Positions 1-11,750 of a stretch of 64,000 nt of DNA are shown in pieces. The notes under the pieces were generated by a model that saw nothing but the letters and a program-made list of their open reading frames with translations, was not told where the DNA came from and did not search any database. How positions within the stretch are numbered: the stretch's first letter is position 1; every line of letters starts with the position of its first letter. The translations under genes were made by a program, and so were the position numbers. Origin of the DNA: Thuidium tamariscinum (Eukaryota; Streptophyta; Bryopsida; Hypnales; Thuidiaceae); contig OX344757.2 of assembly GCA_947034885.2 (NCBI GenBank), positions 20,330,001 through 20,394,000 on the forward strand, given 5' to 3'.

Positions 1-525
1 AACCAACCAACTTAACCGCTTATTGTGCGAGTTTCTGAGTAAAAGCGTAAAAGGAGCGCCACGTGTGAAGGAGGAGCGCCACGCGTGAAGTACCCAGAAG
101 CAGACGCGAAGGAAGATTTCTTCATTCTGATTCAGTTGATCGATGCATTTCCAGAAGTATCCAGAGGTATACGGTGAAGAATCCAGAAGGCGCGAAGGAA
201 TATTCCTTCGCACGATTCTCAACGGAGGAGTGCATCGGAAGAAGGTTCAGTGGGAGAGGTTTGAATGTTGTGGGCGCACAACTGAAGTGCTGTTGATGAT
301 CGGATATTTTAACTTGATCTCCGGTAAGTTAGATGTGGTTCAAGTTGCTCGTATCCACAAGGAGGCACCTCCCGGCCATCGCACAACGGCAACCAACTAA
401 CTTATTGTGCGAGTTTCTGAGTAAATAAAATCGTAAAAGGAGGAGCGCCACGCGTGAAGTAAGTACCCTGAAGCAAACGCGAAGGAAGATTCCTTCATTC
501 GATTCTCAACGGATGAGAGCATCAA
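1..525. repeat. Diverged local direct duplication (~390-bp offset)
   Basis: The segment at 1-135 recurs at about 391-507. Both start AACCAAC, share TTATTGTGCGAGTTTCTGAG, and continue with GGAGCGCCACGCGTGAAG and the GACGCGAAGGAAGAT-like stretch. A piece at 195-240 also recurs at 480-525. The core at 265-310 (GGGCGCACAACTGAA) returns near 1648-1690. This is direct sequence similarity. I see no gene here; the short open frames have no recognisable product. Confidence 0.6.
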
Positions 526-3500
526 AGTAGTTGGCGAATTTATTGGCGAATTTTCGCCAAATGCGAAGGGAAATAAGGGATTGAAAAATTCTACATGGGG
601 AAAAAGTTTTAAGAAATAAAAAAAATTCGCCTGACGTGGACCACTTAGGGGGCTGCAAAAGCCTCGTCAACCACTATGTCCCCAGTTTCATCGCCACTCT
701 AGCCTCCGCTCTCCTCTACTTTTTCGCCTCCCCAACTTGTCGCCTTCCATCTTCTCGCCAGAGCTGCCTGTAGAGCCGCAAAGTGCTTCTTAATTTGGGG
801 CTCCCTCCCCTGCAATCAAAAACAACAACTGGATGTTCTTTTCCATGAAAGAAGGACGCATGTGGATGGAAAAATCGTGGTTTGGATTTTGAACTGGGGG
901 TATTTACTTGATTGAAGGCTCCTAGCCTACTTTGAAGCTTCAATTGGGTTTACTGGCTGCTTCTCATCTACTCTGCGTCTCCAGGTTGCTCAGTATTGTG
1001 GCTGACCTGTTGGCCTTTCTGGCTTTGTAGTCGGATTGATTTTGAGGGGGTATTGGGTTTTAGAAAATGTAGATTAAAAATTCTTTTTGCCCGAGCTTGT
1101 CCCTTAGTTCGTGTGTACTTTTTTCCCTATCAATGGTAATAGTCCATGTGTTTTAAGAAGAAAAAAAAATTGTGGTTTAGAACAGAGGCTGCTATATCCT
1201 TCCATGAGGAGACGATTGCTCTTCAGAAAAGGATTGGAACTGCTGAAGATTCGAAGTATGAGGTGTGAAAGTTTTGCATGATGGTTAGACTACTTTAGGA
1301 GATCTAGTTCTAATGGTAAGCATTATGCACATGGAAATATGTGGTAAGTTGAGTCTAATACATTTTTGCACTGTTGTGTCAAAAAGCTAAAACTAAAAAC
1401 AAAAATTCAAAAACAATTACAGTTGGAGCAAAAGAAAAGTGATCCAAAATTAACTGAAGTCGCCAAATCCACCAATCCATGTGGATGAATGCATTGTAGC
1501 TAGTAACGTTGGTAATAAATAGCCAAAAGTCGCCAAAAAGATTCCACCCTAAACTTGCGGCAGTGTGTTGCTCGACTGCCCAAAATCCTTAAAATATTCA
1601 CTGCATCAAAGGGCAACCGGCAGCGTGATGAGGAAGGAAGTGTGATGTTGTGGTGGGCGCACAACTGAACTGTTGTTGATCGATGATCGGACACAATAAG
1701 GGTAGTCATGGCTCTTCCTCCCTGCCGAACTTCGCCACCGTTAAGCGTCGTAGCAGCTTAGGGTTGGCTCTTGCGAGACAGCATGCAACGAAATATTCTT
1801 CGACGGCAAAGACTTTGCTGTGTTGCTTATTCTACTCCGGAGGTGAATAAGCGGTGTGAAGAACCGTTAGTAAGCGAAGTTGTTACCGGAAGCTGCCGAT
1901 CGCACCGTCAGAGTTGCCAATCTCGCACGATTCCGATTCTCTATGCTCACCGCATTCAAAAGGGGTGTCCCAGCTCCTTCATGCTAATTGACTCCTGATT
2001 GGACCCTGTTTTCCCTCACTCTTCTGCGAAATCTGGGTGCTCGAAGGAGCCGTGACTACCCCTAATAACTGATACAGTACCGGGAAAGCTGAACTTTTAG
2101 TGCGAACTGCGGGATGGGGCGGAGTCTCGACGCAGCTTCAGGCCAGCCTCGTGGCATGTTGGGAGCTTCCGGGCGGCAAGCTTGCGCTGACATGCCTGTG
2201 GAGTGTGGACTGAACTTCGTCACTCTCACTGTTAATGAAACTGATTGACGTCAACCTTTTGGATAACGAGGTCCAGTGGGGAAGCTAGGTCTAGGAGTCT
2301 TTCTTGCTGCACGTTGTCAACAAGGTCGTTCTTCCGGTTTATTTTTTTATCCGTCTATTACGACGTCTCTAACTTAATTCTCTCCACTGTGGAGAGAGCT
2401 CGATTGGGTGCCGGCCAGAGGAGATCGAGGAGAGTTCATTCAAGAAGCGAATCGAAATTTGTCAACGTACGTCGGGGTAGGTGTCCGTCCGATATCGTAC
2501 GGAGGCAGTGGGCACTTTCCGGCGGGGGTGCTCATCCGTTCTGGAGTGAAAATTAATAACTCCAGAACTGATACACTGAGAGGGCAGGGCAGCTGGCACT
2601 GTTCTCCGAAGGGACTTGCTGGGGACTGGGGCGCCACCGTCCAATTAACTTAGGAGCAGGACCGTGGGACTGGGGACGCCTCCCTTCCCAGGCACGGCAC
2701 CTCTGTTTGTCTAACAAACGAAGGACATCCATCCCACTCACTCGCTCGCAATTTTGCTCGCCCACCCAATGTCGAACATTTTATGATTTCTTTGGTACCA
2801 CCAGAATATCCCGGCCAACAGTAGAGGACCATGTTACGTGCTTACACTGAAAAGGGATTTTTAAGGGGATCCATACTAATTAACCGACTTTTGACACTAG
2901 ATAAATATCTACCGTTGTTGTGCATCAATGGTTGTTGAAGTGTGTGGGGCATGTACATCACTTTTTTAGCATGTACAATTCTCTAGAATAAGTCCCTCAA
3001 AACCCCTATTCAGTGTAGATATCTTGGCTCCACTATGCAGGGTTTAGGTGCTTCAATATTAAAGCAATATATGAGAAGGGAATGGACAGGTGATGAACAC
3101 GCAACATAAACACGCAATGAACGGTATCGAACAGGCGCTGCACTCGATGAGTCGCGCGCGGGCGGCCATTCTTCCGGCGATGTCGCCCAGGTCGCCGGTT
3201 CTCTAGACTTAGTACCGATATCGGTTCTGCAGACTTACCGATATGAGATGTTCGTCCGGACGGGAGGGCAGCAGGCACTTTTCTGAAAGCTATAAAACCC
3301 AGCCGCGAAATTTGACGACGCACTCCTGTTTCTTGTTGCGAGCTTCCCAGCTCCAGTACCCACGAACGACACCTTCCCTCGATCACTCGTCCCTCCTTCT
3401 CGTATGGCTTTTGCTTTCATGAAATAGACCGCTCTTGCACTCTTGATTTGCAATGGGAAATTGCTTGTCTAATTCTTAGCTGTGGTATCGGGATGTCGTA

Positions 3501-3955
3501 TTGATAGCTGGTATATTGTTCTAGTGTGAGGATTCAGCCATTGGAAGTGGTGGCCGATAGATGATCACAATTCTAGCTGTGAAGACCAGCAAAAGGTAGG
3601 CGCGCGCGGCAACAACTTGTGCCCGTTCTCAACGATTTGTAAGCCTGATGCAGAAACTCTGTCTGTCAATGCTGAACGCTCCGTCTTGCTTGTGCACGGT
3701 GCTGAATGGGCGTGCTTGTGGTAGGATGAAGATGTTGTAGGAATTTTTTGCTGTAATGGAGATTGGAATTGGAATTGAAATTGGAATTGGAAGGGGGACA
3801 TAGCATTACGATCTTCAACTTCTTGAGTGTGGCTATTGCATTGAATTTATGGAAGACAGTAAGTTAGTTTAAGCCGCACACGGTGTTGTGGTGATTTGCG
3901 TGGTGACTGCGAATTTCTATGTCTGTTTCCCTTGGAGGGATCTTGGAGGTACCTA
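526..3955. other. No gene recognised; mixed unique sequence
   Basis: Several short frames of 60-117 codons lie on both strands, most of them overlapping each other in antisense. None shows a recognisable domain or a splice chain. Composition is less AT-rich than in the transposon-filled tracts further right, especially at 2100-2800 and 3100-3420, so a decayed gene or an untranslated leader is possible. Confidence 0.5.
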
Positions 3956-3957
3956 GC

Positions 3958-4060
3958 TTGTTCATATATGTTCACCTTGTTCACCTTCAATACCTCGATC
4001 ACCTTGTTCACCATGAAATCCTTGAACTCCTTGATCACCTTGGAGGTGCCCTGGAAGTAA
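3958..4060. repeat. Short minisatellite of TTCACCTTG/TTGATCACC-type units
   Basis: Imperfect 9-bp units (GTTCACCTT, GATCACCTT, AACTCCTT) repeat in tandem. Read on the minus strand they give a collagen-like Gly-x-x run (QGDQGVQGFHGEQGD). I interpret this as a by-product of the 9-bp repeat, not a real collagen gene. Confidence 0.5.
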
Positions 4061-4111
4061 ATTTCTTGCTTTTGGATGTAATGTTTGCAGGCAGAGGAGC
4101 GGACAGTTACA

Positions 4112-5015
4112 ATGGCAAGAACCTCGAATTCCAAGTATGTCTATCTTGTACCATTTTGCCTTTAATTTTATCACTGTCATGGACAATATTGAGTTACAAT
4201 TGTGTGTTGATCTGGTTTTCTTGGCTAGGAAGGCACCAACTAGCTTCAAGGGAATCCTAAAGGTAGTCGCCTCTTCTTTTGTAAATGTCATTCTATACTC
4301 TTCCACTGACCATGGTTTAGTTGAGGAAGATTATTCAGAAGTCGAGTTTAATTACTTGTTATGGGTGAGTTTTTTGAGTATGTACCTTACCTTTTTCTCT
4401 CGCGATATAAAGAAGCGCAATATCTGTTACTTCATGGCCATTTCCAACTTCAATTTCTTGGTGTTTTTTCTACCAGTATATACGTCTTGGCTCCACCTAG
4501 AGTCTCTCGGTCTTTGGGTGTTTGCATAATTAAGATATCTTTGATAACTACCTTCCCAGTTCCCAAGTTGGAATGATTTTTTTTTTGAGGTTATTACTCG
4601 TCAGAGCTCATTGTTATGTCTCTCTCTGGAAGAGGTAGCTAAAAAGGGATGCTGGCTATGACGGATATGCAGAAATGTTACTGACGAAGTATCAGACTGT
4701 AACTCGAATTTTGATCTGGAACATGCCTTCACTACTGGCAACTCTGCAATTCAGAGGGCAACACCTCAAATCTATCAAGAATGCATTGGCATCCCCTCTT
4801 CTCCCAAGAGAGTTGACAGTGGCCGGGCATGTCAGACTCCAGCGTTTGAAGGATTGGTTTCAGGAGGACAGGAAGACACAAATTCGGTCCCCATGCATCT
4901 CTTGCAGCTGGCCAAGCAAGAGGAAAATGGTGAGAATTTCGTGAATTTTGTTTCATGTGGTCCTTTTCTAGCACCCGCGTGGGCAACAATACTAGCTGTA
5001 TATATAGATAAATGA
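4112..5015 (+). CDS. Possible short multi-exon gene, function unknown
   Basis: I do not recognise this product. A phase-consistent splice chain can be drawn: 4112-4134 (ATG, MARTSNSK), 4229-4262 (KAPTSFKGILK), 4321-4364 (LRKIIQKSSL), 4605-4634, then 4673 onward. All boundaries are GT-AG. The last exon is the most coding-like, with 85 or more hydrophilic codons including ECIGIPSSPKRVDSG and NSVPMHLLQLAKQEEN. It either reads to TGA at 5013-5015 or splices at 4929 (G|GTGAGA) to an exon after the AG near 5200. The first four exons are very short, so a chance chain cannot be excluded. No domain, signal peptide or membrane segment is evident. Confidence 0.25.
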
Positions 5016-5371
5016 GTTCATGGCCTAAGAATATATGTAAGGGTTTACAACACTTCAATATCTCACCCAATTCCAATCACTCACCCATAGAAACATACTA
5101 CTCTTTAAAATATAGTAAGTTATGTAGAATTTGAGGGTCACTTTTTCAAAACACCCAACGAAGGAGAAGTTGATATGAACATGAGAAACTGGTTGTTTGG
5201 TTAGTTATAATGGAAACCCAAGTGCACCTCTGAACGAACTCGTTTTCTTTGTGGCGGAATCTGTTCGTGGACGTAGATCTCCTTCTGATTTATCCGAAAG
5301 CCAAAGTGCAAGCGAATCGCATCATCACCGAGCATTATATCTTTGCTCTCAAGAGGTTTCTGTTTTGGTAC

Positions 5372-5695
5372 ATGATGGTGACGGGAAATTCTGTAGCGGA
5401 TCATGTGCCGCACTCCCAAGCGTTTGCTCGCCTTCTTCGTCGCTTAAGTCGAGAGTTGAGATCTGCACCTCCTAGTGGTTTCCAGTTCGCCTATTGCTCC
5501 GATCCTTGTGACTACCTCGAATGCTTGGACGAAATGCTGCGTGATATTGAAGAGACAAGGGAGAGACTAGAGAAAGCTGGTGAGGAGACTTGGAGTTTAG
5601 ACAATGTTTATGTTGGCAGGAGCATTGACGTCTATGTCCAGTGTCTAATTGCAGCAGCCGCTGAGCTGCACAGTGCACACACCACCCATTCGTGA
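5372..5695 (+). CDS. Coding-like ORF, unknown protein (107 aa from first ATG)
   Basis: The frame is open from just after the stop at 5231-5233 to TGA at 5693-5695. The first ATG is at 5372. The C-terminal 90 residues look like real protein: a basic helix (ARLLRRLSREL), a Cys-rich turn (YCSDPCDYLECLDEML), then an acidic coiled-coil-like helix (RDIEETRERLEKAGEE) and an Ala-rich end. I know no family with this pattern. A second frame is open over 5197-5475, so the exact start is uncertain; the coding part may be a terminal exon of the gene suggested at 4112-5015. The sequence immediately after the stop belongs to a dispersed repeat. Confidence 0.35.
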   Translation: MMVTGNSVADHVPHSQAFARLLRRLSRELRSAPPSGFQFAYCSDPCDYLECLDEMLRDIEETRERLEKAGEETWSLDNVYVGRSIDVYVQCLIAAAAELHSAHTTHS

Positions 5696-5699
5696 CCAG

Positions 5700-6015
5700 G
5701 GACCCACTCCCAACCTGGAGGTTGCAACCATTTCCAACCAAAGCTTCAATTAATGTGTTTTTTTCTCCTTTCAAGGGTGGGACTAGTAAGGTCATGGAAC
5801 ATGTTCCAAAGTAGTGAGTGGGAAAGTAGTTTTTGAATGATGAAAATTGGAAGATTTTATGTACTGGGTGTGCACCCAGACTATTTTTTGGCTTCCAAAA
5901 CTCATAGTGAATTCCAATTCAAGGCATATAATTAACAGAAAGTTTGCAACACTTATGATCACTTCCTACATTGATGGTAGAAGACTTGCATTGCCTTACA
6001 TTGCTCTAAAACAAA
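5700..6015. repeat. Diverged copy of dispersed ~400-bp repeat (CCACC-end family)
   Basis: Shares in order with 7132-8922 and 53610-54010: ATTTCCAACCA, TTTTTCTCCTTT, GGGACTA, CATGTTCCAAAGTAGTG, GGGAAAGTAGTTTTTGAATGA and the AATTCCAATTCAAG-type tract. The terminal CCACC motif is decayed. No coding capacity; presumably a non-autonomous transposon copy. Confidence 0.6.
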
Positions 6016-7131
6016 AGCAAAAATCTTTAGATGGTTGACTATGGATACTTTTACCACATAATTGACACTAATTACCACTGAATCCAATTACTATTATTAA
6101 ACATGCATTGTTTTATTAGATCTTATTGGCAAATGAAAGAGGATTTCAATGTAGTTCTGCATGCATTATTTGGTCACCATATGTATAAGTTACAAAATTC
6201 AAAAACGCACACTCTAATCAAGAAGTATGAAAAATCGAGAAAGAGGTTCTTGTAGACATTTATGTTTTCATTTTGTACATCTTGTGTGATCAATATGTAG
6301 GAAAAATTGATACTTTTGGTCCAAATTGAAGTGTTGTATTTTTTAGGCAATGTTGAACATCGGTGCATATAATTATTGTATCTTTCAATCATACGTTGTA
6401 GTACATATCTTTGTTGTTTGTTAATAGGGTGCTAAATTCTTGGGTACTCAGTGTTAGAGTACAAATGTATAGTTGAATCCATTAATCTTACAAAAAGCTT
6501 ATTGTGCCAATCAATTTTTTTGGTATAATATAGAATAGAGTTGGCATCTTTTATCTTGCATAATTAAAATTCAATTCTTGCTCAATCCCAATCAAACTTA
6601 CAAAATTTTACTTATGAAAAAGCTAAACATCACTTTTGATGAAATTCCATTCATTTAGTATTCATAATTTTATATGATTATTGATTCAATTGGAAAACAT
6701 TGGTCATGAATTTCTGAAGTCAATTACATAGATATGTAGGAAACATCAATCTATGTAGACACCTTCAATTTGATACTAATCTTTGTAGGAAGATTTTTTG
6801 CTAGTGATTCTTGCAAATGTGTATACTATAACTTTAGAATTCAAGAGCTCTATGATTTCTTTGTGTGGAATGTAAGAAGTTGGATTTCAAAGAAAATGAG
6901 GCCATCAAAAGTCCCATTCAAAGTGCTCTTGTGTATATTTTAGATGAGGGAGAATACACGTCAATTAGAGTTGAGGTGAATTCATAGAGTTCCTTACAAC
7001 ATGGAAAGAGAGGTGGTTGAAAAAAATAACAAACACAACTCTCAACAAGCCTTATGTAGTTCTACTTCTTTGTGTCTAACACATTTTACAAAACACATGT
7101 GTAATACAATCATTTTTTGGATTACAATAAG
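6016..7131. other. AT-rich intergenic sequence, no gene recognised
   Basis: No coherent reading frame, splice chain or long repeat seen by eye. It is very AT-rich and probably old, unrecognisable transposon sequence. Confidence 0.5.
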
Positions 7132-8922
7132 GTAAGACCACCTATAAGCAATCAGCATCCCATAACCAATCTGTGAATGGACATATTTCCAACTAAGGCT
7201 AGAATGTTTTTTTTTCTCCTTTTCAAAGTTGGGACTAAAAGTTCATGGTATATGTCCCAAAGTAGTGTACAAAAAAGTAGGAAAGAGTGAATAAAAAAGT
7301 AGTTTTCACTATAAGAAAACCACGTTTTCAGTGCCGTTTCAAAAAAAACATGTCATGTTTTTTGAGACGTCACGTGTTTTGCAAAAACATCTTTAAAATG
7401 TTGATGTTTTTTGTGATGTCACCAAAAACAATTGAAAAATAAGTAGATGTCACCGTAGACAGATATATCTTTAATGATGTTTAAAAAAACAAGTTAATGT
7501 TTTTCATGACATCTAAAAAAACATAGATTGCCACATCAACAAAAAACTTATTTTGATTATCAATAAGTTAGTAAAAATTTCTTTGGTCAGTGGTAAAATT
7601 TTGACTTAAAGTAAAAAAATAGGGAAAAGGCAGCCACATGGCATATTTTTCCAAAAAAAAGGAATGGATGGATGATTTTGATGTATAAAATGGATGAAAA
7701 CAAATGGTCTTTATACAAGTGCAGTGGTAGGAAGAGAGACAATCCATATGGGATATACAAATGAACAATTGGATTTAAAATTAAATGTCAAGAAAAACAT
7801 CAGGATGTCACAAAAAACATCTACATGTCTGAAAAAACATCAACATGTTCAAAAAAACATGGACGTGTCAAAAAAACCGTCGGTATGTTCAATGGTCAAA
7901 TTGCCACATTTTAATTATCCCATACCTTTTGTCTCACCATGGACTGAGAATGGAGATAAATATAATCCCCCTCCCCCTTCATTTTCATTAACTTCTAATG
8001 AAGTAATTTCTTTATTTTGCCTTCAAAAATTCTCTAAAAGGTAGATGGTAAGTTTCCTTCAATTTTTGTTAAATTCAATAATTTTGTTTATTCATTTTAT
8101 TTTCAATTAATTTTAAATATTCTTTTTCTGACTTAGCTTTGTAGGTAGAGTATGTACCTAGTGATGTTTAATTTGACATTATGGAAAACATTTAATTTGA
8201 TGTCTGAGAGAACACCATTAAAATTTTCTAATGACACAAAAAGTGTGCTGATAAAGCATGCCACGTCAGCACATTTTGGATCCACGTCAATAAATTTCAA
8301 GATTTTCCACGTCAGAAATTCAAGGGGTCCACGTCAACTTCTGGGGGGTCCACGTCAACTTCTGGGGGGTCCACATCAGCACATTGTCAGGTCCATGTCA
8401 TTTTGGGGGGCAGTTTGGACTTGGATGAAAAAATTTCCCGCATGGCAGTGCCTGATAGAAAAATTGCTTATGTGGACAGCCTCACCCCTCCACGTGGAGT
8501 CTTCTAAACCGTTTGGAAGACTTTGTTGAATGTGATGTCAAAAAAAAAAAAAAGCAGAAATCGAATGCGTCAAATGAAATTTGGGCACGTTTTTTCTAAC
8601 GGATTTTAGAAGACATCAACTTTGATCAAAATCGTGTCTGGATTAACATAGTAACATGTTTTTTTTAACGTTATAAAAAACGCCTTTTTTTTATAGTGTT
8701 TTTGTGTGATTGGAATTAGAAGAGTTCATAGATTGGCTATAGGTCCACTACACCTTTTGCCTTTTAGAATTCACAGTAATTTCAATTCATGTGATAAAAT
8801 TATCAAAAGAATTGCAATCCCCATCATTTCTATCATTACACCTCTAAAAATATTTGCTTTACCTTGCACTACACCAGATCATATCTAGAATACCTTAAGT
8901 GATTGGTTATAGGTGGTTCTAC
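7132..8922. mobile_element. Dispersed ~400-bp inverted-repeat element, split by a CACTA insertion
   Basis: The left end is GTAAGACCACCTATAAG at 7132; the right end is CTTATAGGTGG-like, TATAGGTGGTTCTAC ending at 8922. Together they form a terminal inverted repeat of about 15 bp. After removing the CACTA element (7307-8698) and its duplicated TTT, the remainder is about 396 bp and is colinear with the uninterrupted copy at 53610-54010 (401 bp). It has no coding capacity. I cannot assign a superfamily because the target duplication is unclear. Confidence 0.75.
7307..8698. mobile_element. Non-autonomous CACTA (En/Spm-like) transposon
   Basis: Starts CACTATAAGAAAACCACG and ends in the inverse, ...TTTTTTTTATAGTG, with flanking TTT on each side (7304-7306 and 8699-8701). 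This fits the 3-bp target duplication of the CACTA superfamily, whose plant members often begin CACTACAAGAAAA. The interior, 1392 bp, carries many AAAAAACATC/GATGTTTTTT subterminal motifs (7340-7530, 7785-7890) of the sort CACTA transposases bind, and a short direct repeat of GGTCCACGTCAACTTCTG near 8327-8380. No transposase is encoded. Confidence 0.85.
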
Positions 8923-9192
8923 CTTAGACATGTCCAAAGTTGTGTGTATCATAGGGTGAATTTCCTTAAGTAGATTCATCACTTCATCAAATGTTTTTGA
9001 AATCCTTGTTCAACTTGCGTTGTCAACTGTATCTGGCAACTGTATCTCAATCCAACAATCCGTGCTTTCTGCTCCTGAAGGAGCTTGTAACTGAAAGTGG
9101 CATTATTTTTTGTTTCAATTGTTGATTGCTTTTGTCTCAATAACTGTTGTACTGTATGCATAGGTTAGATTTGGTAGCTTGCTACTGAAATA

Positions 9193-9918
9193 GGGTGAAT
9201 GCAAGAAACATTTGTACTATTTTGTATCACACAACATGTATTGATCTATTTTTTGATCATAACTTTTGTGTTTTGACTCTAAATGATTCAAGATTTATAC
9301 AAAAGGTACTCATGACTATTATACACCTTGCCTAATTTTTTAATAATTTTTTAAAATATATAAATGTTTAAAAATAGACTTTGATTGAATGTCACATTTA
9401 TCAATTTGGAAATTTTTTAGTACTATTTAGCACCCAAAAAAGAAAATTTTGAGATGAAATTTGGATTAGATGGTCTTCTAGTATACTTGTAGCTAATGGC
9501 AAAAGGAATTTTAAAAATAATTATTTTTATGTGGTGTAGAAGTTGACAAAAAGAGCCTCCCTCTACATGCATTTTGAAACATGTAAAAAATGATTTTGGT
9601 GAGTTTTTTGGTGAGTGACCATCTCCAGAAAGTTGTTGCAAATGGATAGTTTTTATTTCTTATATTTTTTAAATTCCTATTTTTTCCTAATTGAAACATC
9701 AAAGACTTTATGTATTTTCTTGAGGTTTGGCACTTTTCAGGTTCTCCTACTTAGAGATTTTTTTAACACATTTTCCTTTGCTAGTTTTTTTCATCTTAAA
9801 GGTGTATACATTAGACATATTTTTTAAATTTTTAAGAAATTATTTTTCTAATTTTAAAGTACTCCTAAGAAAATCATGCAAATGCAACAAATAGTACAAG
9901 TGTTTCTTGCATTCACCC
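9193..9918. mobile_element. 726-bp TIR element (MITE-like)
   Basis: Left end GGGTGAATGCAAGAAACA; right end TGTTTCTTGCATTCACCC. The inverted repeats continue, imperfectly, for about 35 bp (TTGTACTATTT on the left, AAATAGTACAA on the right). AATA flanks both sides, a possible 4-bp target duplication. The interior is AT-rich and encodes nothing recognisable. Confidence 0.75.
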
Positions 9919-10002
9919 AATAGTTTAATTTTAAAATTTTGATAGTTTGGCAAGTTGATTTTTTTCCTGGATTTTGGCATTTTGTTTTTTCTACTTTTTA
10001 GT

Positions 10003-10245
10003 CAAGGTGAACTAGCCCCCTCGCTCAACTACACCAAGTCATACAGGGGAGAAAATAAAACAAAAAGCCACCTATTTTGTGTTCAATTAATTTACCTAGC
10101 ACACCTCCTCACGCTAATTTAGGGCCTCTGGTTGCAAATGTGAAATCAAAATTTGCAAAATTTATCATGCATGGAAAATTAAAAAAATTCTAGTATTTTC
10201 TCAAGTGGTCAAGCGAGGGGATCAATTCTTTCTAACCCTACTTTT
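10003..10245. mobile_element. Small TIR element (~240 bp), family also at 43.26 kb
   Basis: The left end AAGGTGAACTAGCCCCCTCG is matched in inverse by AAGCGAGGGGATCAATTC at the right. The interior (AGGGCCTCTGGTTGCAAATG) matches 43257-43495 in inverted orientation. Non-coding; ends approximate. Confidence 0.55.
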
Positions 10246-10672
10246 TCAACACTTCCAATTTTGAATTAATTCTTTCTATTCATATGTAAATGTGTTAAAT
10301 ATTCTCAAAAATAATTTTTGGATATTCAAAATTGGCAACAATGAAATTTTCCAGATTTTCAAAAAACAGTTCTATAATTTTTTAAATTTTGGACATATTC
10401 CATGTTTTATATAGGTATTTCCAAAACTGACCTACATGTACAGTATTTCACTTTGTCACTTTTGTGTTGTTCCAGGAATTGTGATGTTGGAAACATGTTG
10501 GAATGGATGGAGTAACTTACTGTTGAGTTCATACTTTGCTGGAAGGCAAGTATTATTTACAGAATTACCAAAGACTGTTTTGTTTTTCTTCTTGTCATTG
10601 AAAAAATTCCAACCATCCATAATTTACTAAGGTTTTTATGGTGGGTACACCCAAAAGTGCAGTTGACCTTAA

Positions 10673-10892
10673 CCCTGAAGTGCTCCGACGTCCATATTGT
10701 GGATGATGAACAAAGGGCTTGAAGGCATTGTTTCATTCAATTAACTTGTCATTTATCAAATGTAACACTTGAATCTAGAAAAGGCAACCTTCCTTAATGA
10801 TCAAATTCATTGAATTCTGGTAAATGATATATCTATACAAAGTTATAGCAAAAATGTGCAAAAACTCAAAAAAGGATTGAAGCGTTTGAGGG
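10673..10892. mobile_element. Short TTAA-flanked element (~220 bp) with degenerate TIRs
   Basis: Bounded by TTAA at 10669-10672 and 10893-10896. The ends CCCTGAAGTGCTCCGACG and, in inverse, CCCTCAAACGCTTCAATC are alike and differ mostly by transitions. The right TTAA is also the left TTAA of the next element. Assignment as a transposon is inferred from ends and context; it has no coding capacity. Confidence 0.45.
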
Positions 10893-10896
10893 TTAA

Positions 10897-11528
10897 TCCC
10901 TAAATGCCCAAGGCCTATTTTGAGCTTCTTGGAATTTGCTCTAAATTGAACAAAATGCCAACATTTTGGTAAGTTGTATCCATTTAAAAAAAATGTAACC
11001 GTACAAATTCAAATGAGACATGTTAGCTAGAGATCACATAGGAAAAGAAAACACAACAATATCACTTATGAAGTGAAAGATTATAATGTTTGACCATGAA
11101 GGTGTCAAAACTGCAAAAATGATGTGAAGTCTTTCTAACCTCTTTCTGCAAGTCAAATCTGAGAAATTGGGACAAAAAAATATGAGGTTAAAGGGCCTAA
11201 CATCCATAATTCCAATCAACTAATGGCTTCTCAAAATCTACTCTAAAACTTTTTTAAACAAATTTTGAATGTGATTTTCTCTCTAAGATCTAGTGTATTT
11301 GATGCTCATTTTCAAGAGCTCTCAAGACTACAGAAAGTCAAGATTGCAATGGGCACCCTTGCACAAAAATTTTAATAGAAAAATCACTGTCATTCATTTT
11401 CCAAATCGGATTTTTGACATTGAAACTAGACTTCAAAAAAAACTTTCCAAAAATATAAACTTGGTTAGGTTTAATTTAATTTCAAAGTTTTGCAAACACC
11501 AAATTTTGGTGCCTTGGGCATTTAGGGG
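10897..11528. mobile_element. TTAA-flanked non-autonomous element, family TT3 (632 bp)
   Basis: Left end (TTAA)TCCCTAAATGCCCAAGGC; right end GCCTTGGGCATTTAGGGG(TTAG). The right flank is one base off TTAA. Near-full-length similarity to 62050-62698, including GAGCTTCTTGGAATTTGCT, GACCATGAAGGTGT and TCAAGAGCTCTCAA, shows a dispersed family. TTAA targets with CCC-starting ends are the hallmark of piggyBac-type elements. Superfamily membership is inference, since no transposase is present. Confidence 0.75.
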
Positions 11529-11750
11529 TTAGACCGCCATCTATTGTGTACATTGACTATGGACGGCACTTTCAGAAATAAACCTTTGATCCGTAATAAC
11601 TTTAGCATATAGTATCCAAATGCTCAATTTTTTGGCTATACATTAGAACGTGCTTTCACATGCCAACAAGTCCATATGAAAATTCAAATAACCTAATAAT
11701 AGTAACTAGGCACAATATCAATTTATAGCACTTTTGGATGTACTTACTTT

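Larger units (their letters stand above)
10638..11750. mobile_element. Copy of a ~275-bp TIR element, interrupted by two TTAA elements
   Basis: The left end ATGGTGGGTACACCC and right end GGATGTACTTACTTT match the ends of the intact 275-bp copy at 17703-17977. The sequence at 11540-11750 is the reverse complement of 17703-17920 at clear similarity (TTGTGCCTAGTTAC, TTTGGATAC, AAAGTTATT). The extra ~855 bp consists of the two TTAA-bounded elements listed separately, so this is a nested composite. Confidence 0.75.

Noticed and set aside
3962-4306. Collagen-like Gly-x-x protein on the minus strand
   Set aside because: The pattern is the translation of a 9-bp minisatellite; there is no extended collagen domain and plants lack such genes.
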